Shown here in pieces: positions 10,558 through 20,112 of a stretch of DNA of 64,000 nt (positions within the stretch are counted from its first letter, which is position 1; every line of letters starts with the position of its first letter). The DNA lies in assembly GCF_014643375.1 (NCBI RefSeq), contig NZ_BMJJ01000002.1, positions 62,345-126,344 of the forward strand, read 5' to 3'. A model generated the notes under the pieces. It searched no databases, was not told where the DNA came from, and saw nothing but the letters and a program-made list of their open reading frames with translations. Position numbers and translations under genes: made by a program. The DNA comes from Aureimonas glaciei (GTDB lineage: Bacteria > Pseudomonadota > Alphaproteobacteria > Rhizobiales > Rhizobiaceae).

Positions 10558-11391
10558 TCAGGGCCCTGCGCCGGGGATAACCGAGCGGGCCTCGACTGCG
10601 CCTTCCGCGGAGGTCATCACGATGTCCAGCGGCGGGGGAGCCGGGCCGGCGCGGCGCGGCTTGGAAAGGACGGGCAGCGTGAACGCCATACGGCCGTTAT
10701 CGGCTTCGGTCGCCGTCGGCACCCCGAAGGCCCAGCCCTCAGGGCCGGCGACGAAGAGGTCCGGGCGCTCGGCCCCGCCGGTGGTGGCGGTGACAGTCAG
10801 CAGCGTCCGGTCGGCGGAGAGGGCGGCGCCGAGGATGCCCTGCGCCGGATCGTGGCTCTCTGGCAAGGCATCGAAAGCCGCCGCCACGGCACCGGCGTCA
10901 GCCTCGGCGGAAACCGCCGTCAGGTCGGCGGCGACCGGAATACAGATGTCGCGGCAGACGCCGATGAAGATTTTTGCCCGCAGAACCGTGTCTGCACCGG
11001 CCGGATCGCGCCGGAGCCGCAACGCGATCGCCATCGGGCCGGAATAGCCGTTGGAACTCGCGTAGTCGTCACCGAAGCGGTGAGGGGCCGGAAACGACAG
11101 GGAATCGACGACGGCATTGCTGCTGCCCGAAAGGTCCACGGTCGGCGCGATGCCCGCCTCGCCCGGGTCGCGCCAATAGGTCTTCCAGCCCGGCGCGAGG
11201 TCGATGGCAAGCGCCGCGCGGATGCTGCCATCCGCGCCCGGCGCTTCGGCGACGAGCGTGAGCGCAACCGCGTCGCTGTCGAAGCGCGCCGCAGGCCGGT
11301 CCCCGGCGAGCACCAGCGTTGGCCCGGCGACAGGGGCGGCGAGAACGGCGAGGAAGAGCCAGAAGAGCCGAGGACGGATGACCAGGCGCAT
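10558..11391 (-). CDS. Periplasmic DsbD-N-terminal-like protein
   Basis: This 277-residue secreted protein carries the DsbD N-terminal (DsbDalpha-like) fold without the membrane or thioredoxin domains. It has an N-terminal signal helix ('LFWLFLAVLAAPVAGPTLVLA') and the two-cysteine motif 'GVCRDICIP' near residue 145, which matches the reactive pair of DsbDalpha. 'IDLAPGWKTYWRDPGEAG' is characteristic of rhizobial homologues. The likely role is thiol relay in the periplasm; the partner is not shown. The neighbours are a peroxiredoxin and YqgE, a frequent grouping in this order. Confidence 0.85.
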   Translation of the reverse strand: MRLVIRPRLFWLFLAVLAAPVAGPTLVLAGDRPAARFDSDAVALTLVAEAPGADGSIRAALAIDLAPGWKTYWRDPGEAGIAPTVDLSGSSNAVVDSLSFPAPHRFGDDYASSNGYSGPMAIALRLRRDPAGADTVLRAKIFIGVCRDICIPVAADLTAVSAEADAGAVAAAFDALPESHDPAQGILGAALSADRTLLTVTATTGGAERPDLFVAGPEGWAFGVPTATEADNGRMAFTLPVLSKPRRAGPAPPPLDIVMTSAEGAVEARSVIPGAGP

Positions 11392-11603
11392 GCATTCGCT
11401 CCATCAGGGGGGCCGACGGCGGGACGAGCCCCCCGGTCGGGAGACGGGGAGGCTCGCCTTATCCCCGCCGCTACCGCGTCCTCGCCCCGATAGCCACTCA
11501 AAAACACGAGACGGCGTGTCCCGGCCCTTGATCCGCCTCATTCCATCCCGCCCAATGGTGGCATGCCGGTGACATCCGCCCGGCGACCCTCTATCTTTTG
11601 GTC

Positions 11604-12209
11604 ATGGACGCCATGAAAGATCGAGCCGACGACAACCAACCCTCTCTGGAGGGCCATTTCCTCATCGCCATGCCCGGCATGGAGGACGAACGCTTTGCGC
11701 GCAGCGTGATCTACATCTGCGCCCATTCGCCGAAGGGCGCCATGGGCTTCATCATCAACAAGGCGCAGGAAATCAGTTTCGGCGCGCTGCTGACCCAGCT
11801 TGGCATCGTCGCCGACGAGGATGAGATTCGGCTGCCGGCCAAGGGCCGCGAGGTTTCCGTGTGCATGGGCGGTCCGGTCGAGCGCGGCCGTGGCTTTGTT
11901 CTCCACTCCGACGACTATGATTCCGAGTCCACCGTCGCGGTCACCGACCGCGTCTCGCTGACGCCGACGCTCGACATCCTCAAGGCCATCTCCGCCGGCA
12001 TCGGCCCGACCACGGCGATCATGGCGCTCGGCTATGCCGGCTGGGGCGAGGGCCAGCTCGAGGCCGAAATCGCCGCCAATGGATGGCTGACCTGCGAGGC
12101 GGATTTCGGCGTCATGTTCGCGCCGGAGCTTGACGACAAATATTCGCGCGCTCTGGCGCTGCTGGGTGTCGACCCGGCCTTTCTCAACAGCGAGGTCGGG
12201 CACGCCTGA
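11604..12209 (+). CDS. YqgE/AlgH family protein (UPF0301)
   Basis: This protein of about 200 residues belongs to the YqgE/AlgH family, cytoplasmic and of unknown activity. Characteristic segments are 'LEGHFLIAMPGMEDERFARS', 'YICAHSPKGAMGFIINK', 'GGPVERGRGFVLHS' and 'GYAGWGEGQLEAE'. ATG 11604 was chosen; ATG 11613 and TTG 11598 are alternatives. It is divergent from the DsbD-like gene and convergent with the GGDEF/EAL gene. Confidence 0.92.
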   Translation: MDAMKDRADDNQPSLEGHFLIAMPGMEDERFARSVIYICAHSPKGAMGFIINKAQEISFGALLTQLGIVADEDEIRLPAKGREVSVCMGGPVERGRGFVLHSDDYDSESTVAVTDRVSLTPTLDILKAISAGIGPTTAIMALGYAGWGEGQLEAEIAANGWLTCEADFGVMFAPELDDKYSRALALLGVDPAFLNSEVGHA

Positions 12210-12384
12210 GGCGCGCCGGCCGACGTCCGGATCGGTCCCGGCTCCAGGTCAGGACCCGAGCGCCGGTCGGCGTGAGGGGCGGCCGGTGGGCGACCGCATC
12301 GACGCCGGATAGCTGCAGGCGCCGTCCTGGCACGACGCGGGCGCCGTCTAGCTGGCGCTCGCGCGGGCGCGACGGCGCCCGCCG

Positions 12385-15273
12385 TCATCCCGCCCGCTTC
12401 AAGCCCATCTGGCGGTCCTGCAGGCGGCGGCGCGCCGCTTCCGGCGTAAGTGGCGGGGCGAACATGTAGCTCTGGGCGTATTCGCACTGCAGCTGCCGCA
12501 GCCGCACCGTGTCCTCCTCGCTCTCCACCCCTTCCGCGACGACCGAGAGGCCGAGATCGTGCGCCATGGTGACGATCGACTGCAGGATGATCGGGCGCTG
12601 CGGATGGCCATCGTCGCGCAGGAAGGACTGGTCGATCTTCAACGTATCGAAGGGAAAGCGCAGGAGATAGGACAGCGAGGAGTAGCCGGTGCCGAAATCG
12701 TCGAGCGACAGGCCGACGCCCATGTCCCGAAGCCGCGCCAGAAGCTTCGCCGAGCGCTCGGGATTGTCCATGACGATCGATTCGGTGATCTCCAGCTTCA
12801 GGCAGCGCGCCGGAAACTGGTAGCGGTCGAGCGCGTTCTTGACGTCCTGGACGAGGTCCTGGCGGATCAGCTGGCGGCTGGAAATGTTCACCGACATGGT
12901 GAGGTCGCCGTCGGGCGTCAGCTTCAGCCAGTCGGACAGGCGGCGCGAGGCCTCCTCCAGCGCGAACTGGCCGAGCGGCACGATCAGGCCGGAACTCTCC
13001 GCGATCGGGATGAACTCGGACGGCGAGATCGTGCCGCGCTTGGGGTGCTCCCAGCGCAGCAGCGCCTCGAAGCCGGCGATCTCGCCGTCGTGCAGGCGCA
13101 CGATCGGCTGGAAGGCCAGCGACAGCTCGTTGCGGTCGAAGGCGCGGCGGAGGTCCGATTCCATCTCCAGCCGGCCGGAGCCGGCTCCCTTGTAGGCCGG
13201 CCGGAACGGCTCGATGCGGTCGCCGCCAAAACGCTTGGCCTGGTACATGGCCAGTTCCGCTTCCTTCAGGATCTCCTCGGGCGGCGTGTTCTCCGTCCAG
13301 CCGGTGAGGCCGATCGAGCCGGTGAGGACGATCTCGCGGCCGCCGAAGGATATCGGCGCCTTGATCGCCTCGCGCAGGCTCTCGGCGAAGGCAACGATCG
13401 CCGCAACCTCGGTTTCGGAGACGAGGATCAGGCCGAACTGGTCGCCGGACAGGCGGGCCAGCGAATCCTGCGGCTTCAACACGCGCTTCAGCCGGCGGCC
13501 GACGGTGAGGAGGATGGTGTCGCCGGTGGCGACGCCGAACTCGTCATTGACCTGCTTGAAGCGGTCGAGGTCGATCAGGAAGATGGAGGGGCGCACGCCG
13601 GCATGCAGGCCGGCGAGGACGCCGATGGAATCCAGCCGGTCGATGAACAGCTCGCGGTTGGGCAGGCCCGTCAGCTGGTCGTGCAGCGCGTCGTGCAGCA
13701 GCCGTTCCTCGGCCTTCTTGCGCTCCGTCACGTCCTTCATGGTGCCGACGCAGCGCACCACTTCGCCGTCGCTGCCCAGCACCGGCCGGGCCCGGAGCGC
13801 CACCCAGTGATAGTGCCCCTCATTGCCGCGCACGCGAAAATCCTGGGTGATCTTGCCGCGCCGGTGCTCGATGATGGTGTCGAGCGTCATCTTGAAGCGG
13901 TCGCGGTCGTCGGCGTGCAGGATCGGCAACCAGTCGCGGGCCGGTCCGTTCATCGTCAGGAAGGGCAGGCCGACTAGGCTGTCGCCGTCGGCGCCGGCAA
14001 AGATCCGGTCGCGGACGACGTCCCAGTCCCAGATCGCGTCGCCGGTGCCGGCCAGCGCCAGCGCGCTGCGTTCCATGTCCGAGATCGCGCCGCCGGAAAA
14101 ACCGCCGCCGGCGAAGGCGTGCTGCATCACGGTGAAGCCGATCAGGAGCACGATCAGCACCAGGCCGCCGCCCAGCGCCGGCTGGACCACGTCGTTGGCA
14201 ATTTGGCCCGTGACCGTCAGCCAGCCGCCGACGAGCCAGACGATGACGAGGCACCAAGTCGGGATCAGCATGATCGCGCGGTCGAAGCCGAGCCAGGAGA
14301 GGTAGAGGATCAGCCCGAGGCCGACGACGGCGGTCGCGACCAGCGAGATGCGGGCAAGGCCCGCCGCCACCGAGGGGTCGAAAACCGCCGTCGCGCCGAG
14401 CCCGGCGAGGACCGAGAGCCAGAGCAGGGTGAAGGCCGAGAGGACGCCGTGCCAGCGGTTGAGGTTGAGATAGGCGTAGAGGAAGACGACGAGGGTGAAG
14501 GCGAGCGCGACCTCCGTGCCGGCGCGCCAGATCCGTTCCTGCCCCGGCATGGTCGGCACGAGCTTCTGCCAGAAGTCGAAGTCGATGCAGATATAGGCGA
14601 GCACCGCCCAGGCAAGCGCCGCTGTCGCCGGGAACATCGCCGAGCCCTTGACCACGAACAGGATCGTCAGGAACACCGCGAGGAGGCCGGCGATGCCGAG
14701 CACGATGCCGCGGTACAGCGTGTAGGCGTTGATCGTGTCCTTGTAGGCGTTCGGCTCCCACAGCCGGATTTCCGGCAGGTCGTGCGAGGCCATTTCGGCG
14801 ACGAAGGTGATGACGGAGCCGGGATCGAGGGTGACGAGGAAGACGTCCGCCTCCGAACTCGGCTGCCGTTCCAGGCCAAAGCCCTCCGACGGCGTGACCG
14901 AGGCGATGCGCTGCGAGCCGAGATCGGGCCAGACGATGCCCGAACCGGCGAGCCGGAAGTTCGGCGCGACGATCAGCCGGTCGATCTGCACGTCGGTGTT
15001 GTTGGCGAGCGCGAACACCGCCCAGTCACCGGAGGAATTCGGCGAATTGGCCTCGACCTCGATGCGCCGCACGATGCCGTCGGCGCCGGGAACGGTGGAG
15101 ACCTGGAAGCTCGCACCGCGGTTGCGGTAGATGTCGACGGCCGTGGCGAGGTCGATGGCGACATCCTCGCGCGAGATGCCGACGGGTTCCAGCGCCAAAG
15201 ACGGCGCCGCCGGCAGCACGACGGCGGCCAGGACCACGGCCAGGAGGCCGAGAAGGCGGGTCAGGAATGACAT
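12385..15273 (-). CDS. Membrane sensor with PAS, degenerate GGDEF and EAL domains
   Basis: The protein has 962 residues. The order is signal peptide ('LLGLLAVVLAAVVLPAAPSLA'), a periplasmic region of about 170 residues, about seven membrane helices (residues about 185-400, 7TMR-DISM-like), a PAS domain with a PAC tail ('YHWVALRARPVLGSDGE', 'VGTMKDVTERKKAEE'), a GGDEF domain, then EAL. The GGDEF signature reads 'RLSGDQFGLIL', so the synthase site is degenerate. The EAL site is intact: 'GFEALLRWEHP', 'LKLEITES', 'LSLDDFGTGYSS', 'TLKIDQSF', 'VVAEGVE'. It is therefore predicted to break down cyclic di-GMP. ATG 15273 starts the signal peptide; the frame is open to 15351. Confidence 0.92.
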   Translation of the reverse strand: MSFLTRLLGLLAVVLAAVVLPAAPSLALEPVGISREDVAIDLATAVDIYRNRGASFQVSTVPGADGIVRRIEVEANSPNSSGDWAVFALANNTDVQIDRLIVAPNFRLAGSGIVWPDLGSQRIASVTPSEGFGLERQPSSEADVFLVTLDPGSVITFVAEMASHDLPEIRLWEPNAYKDTINAYTLYRGIVLGIAGLLAVFLTILFVVKGSAMFPATAALAWAVLAYICIDFDFWQKLVPTMPGQERIWRAGTEVALAFTLVVFLYAYLNLNRWHGVLSAFTLLWLSVLAGLGATAVFDPSVAAGLARISLVATAVVGLGLILYLSWLGFDRAIMLIPTWCLVIVWLVGGWLTVTGQIANDVVQPALGGGLVLIVLLIGFTVMQHAFAGGGFSGGAISDMERSALALAGTGDAIWDWDVVRDRIFAGADGDSLVGLPFLTMNGPARDWLPILHADDRDRFKMTLDTIIEHRRGKITQDFRVRGNEGHYHWVALRARPVLGSDGEVVRCVGTMKDVTERKKAEERLLHDALHDQLTGLPNRELFIDRLDSIGVLAGLHAGVRPSIFLIDLDRFKQVNDEFGVATGDTILLTVGRRLKRVLKPQDSLARLSGDQFGLILVSETEVAAIVAFAESLREAIKAPISFGGREIVLTGSIGLTGWTENTPPEEILKEAELAMYQAKRFGGDRIEPFRPAYKGAGSGRLEMESDLRRAFDRNELSLAFQPIVRLHDGEIAGFEALLRWEHPKRGTISPSEFIPIAESSGLIVPLGQFALEEASRRLSDWLKLTPDGDLTMSVNISSRQLIRQDLVQDVKNALDRYQFPARCLKLEITESIVMDNPERSAKLLARLRDMGVGLSLDDFGTGYSSLSYLLRFPFDTLKIDQSFLRDDGHPQRPIILQSIVTMAHDLGLSVVAEGVESEEDTVRLRQLQCEYAQSYMFAPPLTPEAARRRLQDRQMGLKRAG

Positions 15274-15328
15274 CGGCAGGCGGTCACCTTGAAGGGGGGA
15301 AGCGACGATCGTGTTCGCCGCGCCTATC

Positions 15329-15952
15329 TCACCGGGCAGCGGCAAACTCAAGGCGGCTGGCAGCCGCCGGGCGCATCCAGTCTTCCGCCAGAAACGAATA
15401 GAGATAGTGATCCTCCCAGCAGCCGGCGATCTTCAGGTACTTTTGCAGATAGCCTTCCTGGCGGAAACCGGATTTTTCCAGGAGGCGGATCGAGCGCTGG
15501 TTTTTCGGAAGGCAGGCCGCCTCAATGCGGTGCAGACCTTCGACATCGAACACAAAGGGTTTCAGCGCCTCGATCGCCCGGTACATATGGCCCCGGCCGG
15601 CATGGGCCTCTCCCATCCAATAGCCCAGCGTGCAGGATTGCGCGACTCCCCGCCTGACGAGGCCGACCGTCACGCCGCCGTAGAGGGTGGTGCCGTTGGC
15701 GTCGAAGACGAAGAAACTGTAGCCCGCCCTTTCGCGCGCGTCGCGGCGATATCGCAGGAGGCGCAGGCCGAAAGCCTGGCGCGACAGCTCGTCGTCCGTC
15801 CAGGTCGGCTCCCACGGCACCAGGAACTGCCGGCTGGCCTGGCGCAGCGACCGCCACGCCTCGTAGTCGCGGGCGCGGGGCAGGCGCAGCAGCAGACCGT
15901 CGCCGCGGAGGAGTGGAAGCGGGGGGCCCTGGAAGAGGTCGAACAGCCGCAT
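15329..15952 (-). CDS. GNAT N-acetyltransferase, RimJ/RimL type
   Basis: This 207-residue acetyltransferase resembles those that modify ribosomal protein N-termini. Visible are the N-terminal 'LRLPRARDYEAWRSLRQAS', the acetyl-CoA region 'LGYWMGEAHAGRGHMYRAIE' (Q/R-x2-G-x-G/A type) and 'RIEAACLPKNQRSIRLLEK', the usual RimJ/L C-terminal pattern. The target is not predictable. It lies 10 bp after the M16 peptidase gene and belongs to the thrC-peptidase-acetyltransferase run. Confidence 0.9.
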   Translation of the reverse strand: MRLFDLFQGPPLPLLRGDGLLLRLPRARDYEAWRSLRQASRQFLVPWEPTWTDDELSRQAFGLRLLRYRRDARERAGYSFFVFDANGTTLYGGVTVGLVRRGVAQSCTLGYWMGEAHAGRGHMYRAIEALKPFVFDVEGLHRIEAACLPKNQRSIRLLEKSGFRQEGYLQKYLKIAGCWEDHYLYSFLAEDWMRPAAASRLEFAAAR

Positions 15953-15962
15953 GGCTGTTCGC

Positions 15963-17282
15963 CTAGCGGTTCGCCACGGAGCGCAGGCCGGGGCCGCCGG
16001 ACTTTCCGTCCAGCTGCGACACGATCTCCTCCATGCTGGGAAGCTGCGCGACCGGACCGATCGCCGCCAGCGTCGGCGCCTTGCCGAGGAAGGTGCGGGC
16101 CGCCAATTCCGACAGGCGCGGCGCGGTGATCGCCGAGAGGCGGTCCATCAGTTCGGTATTGGAGATGGTCGCGCCGTTGAACAAGAGCTGCCGGGCGATC
16201 TGACCGGCGCGCGAGGCCGGGCTTTCCTGGCTCATCATCAGGCTGGAGCGCATCTGCGCGCGCGCCCGTGTGACCTCTTCCTCGCGGATGCCCTCTGCCG
16301 CCTTCATCAGCTCGGCGATGATGACGGGCGCGAGTTCCGCCAGCTCCTCTTCGCCGGTCGCGGCATGCACGCCGAAGATGCCGGAATCGGAGAAGCTCCA
16401 GTGGAAGGCGTAGATCGCGTAGCAGAGGCCGCGCGTTTCGCGCACCTCCTGGAACAGCCGCGAGGACATGCCGCCGCCCAAAATCAGCGACAGCACCTGG
16501 CTGGCGTAGAAGTCGCGGGCGTAATAGGCGCGTCCCTCGAAGCCGAGCACCATCTGCGCGTCCATCAGGTCGCGCGTTTCGCGGAAGTCGCCGCCGGTAT
16601 AGGCGGCGATCGGCCGCGGCGTCTCCGCAGCGGCCGGCAGCGCCACGGCCGCCGAGCCGAAAGCCTCGGTCACGCGCCGGACGATATCCTCGTGCGAGAC
16701 GGCGCCGGCGGCCGAGACGATCATCTTGTCGGGCGAATAGTGCTTGGCGAGATAGGAGCGCAGGCTGGCGGGGGTGAAGGACTTCACCGTCTGCCTTGTG
16801 CCGAGGATCGGCCGGCCGATGATCTGGCGCGCGAAGGCGGTTTCCTGGAAATGGTCGAAGACGATGTCGTCGGGCGTGTCTTCCGCCGCGCCGATCTCCT
16901 GCAGGATGACCTGCTGCTCGCGCTCGAGCTCGGCCTCGTCGAAATTGGAGTCGATCAGGATGTCGGTCAGGATGTCCATGGCCAGCGGCACGTCGTCCTT
17001 GAGGACGCGGGCGTAGTAGGACGTCGTCTCGACCGAGGTCGCCGCGTTCAGCTCGCCGCCGACATCCTCGATCTGCTCGGCGATCTGGCGCGCGGTGCGC
17101 GTCGAGGTGCCCTTGAACGCCATGTGCTCGAGGAGATGGGCGAGACCGTGCTCGCTTTCGGTCTCGTCGCGCGCCCCCGCCTTCACCCAGATGCCGAGCG
17201 CCGCGCTTTCGAGGTGCGGCATGGTCTCCGTCGCCACGGTAATGCCATTCGAAAGCCGGGTGATCTCGACATTCACGCTCAT
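15963..17282 (-). CDS. M16 family zinc peptidase (mitochondrial processing peptidase-like)
   Basis: This 439-residue zinc metallopeptidase is of the M16B (PMPCB-like) group. The inverted zinc motif HLLEH is at residues 49-53, and the distal Glu falls in 'ELEREQQVILQEIGAAEDTP' (about residues 118-137). The glycine-rich 'ILGGGMSSRLFQEVRETRGL' typical of the C-terminal half is present. No signal peptide is seen. ATG 17282 overlaps the thrC stop by 4 nt (ATGA), so translation is coupled. The frame stays open far upstream inside thrC, but those codons are a shadow. Confidence 0.94.
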   Translation of the reverse strand: MSVNVEITRLSNGITVATETMPHLESAALGIWVKAGARDETESEHGLAHLLEHMAFKGTSTRTARQIAEQIEDVGGELNAATSVETTSYYARVLKDDVPLAMDILTDILIDSNFDEAELEREQQVILQEIGAAEDTPDDIVFDHFQETAFARQIIGRPILGTRQTVKSFTPASLRSYLAKHYSPDKMIVSAAGAVSHEDIVRRVTEAFGSAAVALPAAAETPRPIAAYTGGDFRETRDLMDAQMVLGFEGRAYYARDFYASQVLSLILGGGMSSRLFQEVRETRGLCYAIYAFHWSFSDSGIFGVHAATGEEELAELAPVIIAELMKAAEGIREEEVTRARAQMRSSLMMSQESPASRAGQIARQLLFNGATISNTELMDRLSAITAPRLSELAARTFLGKAPTLAAIGPVAQLPSMEEIVSQLDGKSGGPGLRSVANR

Positions 17283-18688
17283 GCGGTTACTCCCTTTCGG
17301 ACCGCACGACTGCGCTCCGCAATGTAGGCTTCGACGGCTGACAGGTCGTTGGGCAGGCTGTCGAACGTCTCTCGGCGCGTCATCAGGTCGGCGTGGCTCG
17401 GCGGCAGTTCGGGCGAGACGCCGCAGGCCGCCTTCACCGCATCCGGAAATTTTGCCGGATGCGCCGTGCCGAGCGTCACCATCGGGCTGTCTGCGAGATG
17501 CCTGTCGGCAACGGCGACCCCGACGGCGGTGTGCGGGTCGAGCATGTAGGCCGAGGAAACCAGGGAGCCCCGGATGGTCTCCGCCACTTCGGCCCGCGTG
17601 CTGCGGCCGGCGTCGAATTCGGCGCGAATGGCCGAAATCGTCGCTTCCGGCAGGGCGAAGCTGCCGGACTGCGCCAGCTGCTGCATCATCCGCCGCACGC
17701 TCTCGGCATCGCGCCCGCCGGCCTCGAACAGGAGGCGCTCGAAGTTCGAGGAGATCTCGATGTCCATCGAAGGCGAGGTCGTGGCGTGGACGCCGGTCTT
17801 CTCGTAGCGACCGCTGTCCAGCGTGCGCGCCAGGATGTCGTTCTCGTTGGTGGCGATGATCAGCCGGTCGATCGGCAGGCCCATGCGCTTGGCGGCATAG
17901 CCGGCGAAGATGTCGCCGAAATTGCCCGTCGGCACGGTGAAGGAGATCGTCCGGTCCGGGCTGCCGAGGCTTGCCGCGGCGGTGAAGTAGTAGACGATCT
18001 GCGCCATGATGCGGGCCCAGTTGATCGAATTCACGCCGGAGAGCGCCGCCTTCTGGCGAAAGCGCTGGTCGTTGAACATCGCCTTGATCAGCGCCTGGCA
18101 GTCGTCGAAGGTGCCCTCGACCGCCACGGCGTGGACATTGGCCGCGCCCGACGTCGTCATCTGGCGCTGCTGCACCGGCGAGACCCGGCCCTTGGGAAAG
18201 AGGATGAAGATGTCCGTCCGCTCGCTCTCGGCAAAGGCGGCGATCGCCGCGCCGCCGGTGTCGCCGGAGGTGGCGCCGACGATCGTCGCATTCGCCCCGC
18301 GTTCGCGCAGGACATGGTCCATCAGCCGCGACAGGAGCTGCATGGCGACGTCCTTGAAGGCGAGCGTCGGGCCGTGGAAAAGCTCCAGCACGAAATGCGA
18401 CGGGCCGATCTGCACCAGCGGCGCGACGGCCGGATGGCGGAAGCTGCCATAGGCAGCATCGACCATCGCCTTGAGGTCGGCGGGCGCGATGTCCGAGCCG
18501 ACGAAGGGCGTCAGAATCTTCAGGGCGACGTCCGCATAGGGCTGGCCACGCATGGCGCGGATGTCCTCGGACGAGAAGGCCGGCCACGCCTTGGGAACGT
18601 AGAGGCCGCCATCGGTGGCGAGACCCGCCAGAAGCACGTCGGCAAATCCCAGCACGGGAGCTTCGCCCCGTGTACTTACATATTCCAC
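17279..18688 (-). CDS. thrC: Threonine synthase
   Basis: This PLP enzyme converts O-phosphohomoserine to threonine, the step after ThrB (7775-8755). The 469-residue length and the start 'MEYVSTRGEAPVLGFADVL' match the long proteobacterial class. The PLP lysine is in 'FHGPTLAFKDVAMQLL' (about residue 112). The phosphate loop 'VGATSGDTGGAAIAAF' is intact. It is divergent from the lipoprotein gene at 18818, with a 129-bp shared upstream region. Confidence 0.97.
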   Translation of the reverse strand: MEYVSTRGEAPVLGFADVLLAGLATDGGLYVPKAWPAFSSEDIRAMRGQPYADVALKILTPFVGSDIAPADLKAMVDAAYGSFRHPAVAPLVQIGPSHFVLELFHGPTLAFKDVAMQLLSRLMDHVLRERGANATIVGATSGDTGGAAIAAFAESERTDIFILFPKGRVSPVQQRQMTTSGAANVHAVAVEGTFDDCQALIKAMFNDQRFRQKAALSGVNSINWARIMAQIVYYFTAAASLGSPDRTISFTVPTGNFGDIFAGYAAKRMGLPIDRLIIATNENDILARTLDSGRYEKTGVHATTSPSMDIEISSNFERLLFEAGGRDAESVRRMMQQLAQSGSFALPEATISAIRAEFDAGRSTRAEVAETIRGSLVSSAYMLDPHTAVGVAVADRHLADSPMVTLGTAHPAKFPDAVKAACGVSPELPPSHADLMTRRETFDSLPNDLSAVEAYIAERSRAVRKGVTA

Positions 18689-18817
18689 GTCGTATCCTCT
18701 CCCGACGGAGGCCGAACCCTGTCGCCGCCGCGGCGCCCGCGAATTCTTCGTGCCCGTCGCCTATTGGCGGAAGGGCTGGTATAGAACGGCCCGCCACAAT
18801 AAGGGAAGAACCGACGG

Positions 18818-19345
18818 ATGGATATGTTCAACGCCGCCCGCACCGCCGCGCTGCTGGGCGCCGCCGCCCTGGTCGCCGCCTGCACCGCCAATGGCGATCG
18901 GCCCGCCGCCCTGGACGGAACGCCGCCGAGGATGTCGACGGAGGCCGAAGGGGTCGTCCCCGACTACTGCCCGAGGATCACCCTGCGCGAAGGCACCGCG
19001 ATCCTGCGCAAGGGTGACGGCGCGAATCTGCAATATGTCGCCTCGATCGTCTCGACCAGCCGCGAGTGCCGCGTCCTCAACGGCGAACTCCGGATGAAGG
19101 TCGGCATTGCCGGGCGCGTCGTGCCGGGTCCGGCGGCCAAGTCAGGCGAACTCGGCCTGCCGATCCGCATCGCCGTGGTTCAGGGGACAACCGTCCTTTA
19201 CTCCCAGATGGGATCGCAGGCCGTCTCCCTGCAGCCGGGCAACACGCCGAATTTCGTCTACGTCGATTCGGCGATCGTCGTGCCTGAACCGACCAGCAAG
19301 GACCTCGTGATCTATGCCGGCTTCGACGAAGGCACGCCGGACTGA
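18818..19345 (+). CDS. Conserved hypothetical lipoprotein
   Basis: I do not recognise a family. The 175-residue protein has a hydrophobic N-terminus ending in the lipobox 'LVAAC' (Cys at about 26), so it is probably a lipoprotein. The mature part contains two Cys ('YCPRITLREG' and 'SRECRVLNGELRMKVG') that could form a disulfide. It then has a beta-rich domain with 'NFVYVDSAIVVPEPTS'. ATG 18818 or 18824 are possible starts. A hairpin follows the stop directly. Confidence 0.8.
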   Translation: MDMFNAARTAALLGAAALVAACTANGDRPAALDGTPPRMSTEAEGVVPDYCPRITLREGTAILRKGDGANLQYVASIVSTSRECRVLNGELRMKVGIAGRVVPGPAAKSGELGLPIRIAVVQGTTVLYSQMGSQAVSLQPGNTPNFVYVDSAIVVPEPTSKDLVIYAGFDEGTPD

Positions 19346-19346
19346 C

Positions 19347-19366
19347 AGCGCCACTGAGGTGGCGCT
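19347..19366. terminator. Terminator between convergent genes
   Basis: AGCGCCAC and GTGGCGCT form an 8-bp stem with a TGAG loop, followed by 'TCGGTTCC'. It directly follows the lipoprotein stop and faces the convergent HAD gene. Confidence 0.55.
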
Positions 19367-19425
19367 TCGGTTCCACCTTCCGCCGTCCCCGCCATCTGTC
19401 GCCGGGGCGGCAGCGGAGCCGAGGC

Positions 19426-20112
19426 TCAGGCGGCACTCCAGGCGTCGAAGGCTTCGATGACGGCGGGATAGTCGGCCAGGCGGCTGATCACCGTCTCGGC
19501 GCCGGCCTCGCTCAGCGCATCGGCATGGCCGGGATAGCTGTGCGAGCCGCCGGTGAAGCCGACCACGCGGCAGCCGGCCGCCACGGCCGCAGCCACGCCA
19601 TGCACCGAATCCTCGATGACGATCGCGCTCGACGGGGCGACGCCGAACTGTTCGCAGGCGTAGAGAAAAACGTCCGGGGCCGGCTTGCCCTTCATGCTGC
19701 CGACCTCGCGCGCGGCGAAGACGTAAGGGCGGAACCGGTCCCAGAGGGCGACATGGCCGAGCTCCATTTCCAGCCGCACGGTGGTCGAGTTCGAGCAGAT
19801 GCAGCGCGGCAGGTCGATGCGGTCGAGCATCGCGTGCACGCCGGCGATCGCCTCGACCTCGCTGCCGAGCCGGATGTCCGTCTCCTTCTCGACCCGCTCC
19901 TCGAAATCAGAGGGGAAAACGATGCCGTTCTCCTCGGCCAGGATGTCGAGGATGCGCGGCAGCGTCAGGCCGGCAAAGCGCGACGCGATCTCCTCGGCCT
20001 CCATCTCGATGCCGAATTCCTTGAAGATTACCGATTCTACCCGCGCCGCGATGATCTCGGAATCGACCAGCACGCCGTCGCAGTCGAAGATGGCAAGGGC
20101 AAGCGGGGGCAT
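19426..20112 (-). CDS. HAD family phosphatase (phosphoglycolate phosphatase-like)
   Basis: This is a 228-residue subfamily IA HAD hydrolase. Motif I 'FDCDGVLVDSE' has both catalytic Asp residues, motif II is 'CICSNSTT', the motif III Lys is in 'MKGKPAPDVFLYA', and motif IV is 'VIEDSVHGVAAAVAAG'. The substrate is probably a small sugar phosphate (family knowledge). ATG 20112 places motif I at the N-terminus as usual. The frame is open to 20199 without family-like sequence. Confidence 0.9.
   Translation of the reverse strand: MPPLALAIFDCDGVLVDSEIIAARVESVIFKEFGIEMEAEEIASRFAGLTLPRILDILAEENGIVFPSDFEERVEKETDIRLGSEVEAIAGVHAMLDRIDLPRCICSNSTTVRLEMELGHVALWDRFRPYVFAAREVGSMKGKPAPDVFLYACEQFGVAPSSAIVIEDSVHGVAAAVAAGCRVVGFTGGSHSYPGHADALSEAGAETVISRLADYPAVIEAFDAWSAA

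Noticed and set aside
12371-12386. GACGGCG/CGCCGTC hairpin as terminator of the GGDEF/EAL and YqgE genes
   Set aside because: It overlaps the GGDEF/EAL stop codon and has no T-run in either direction.
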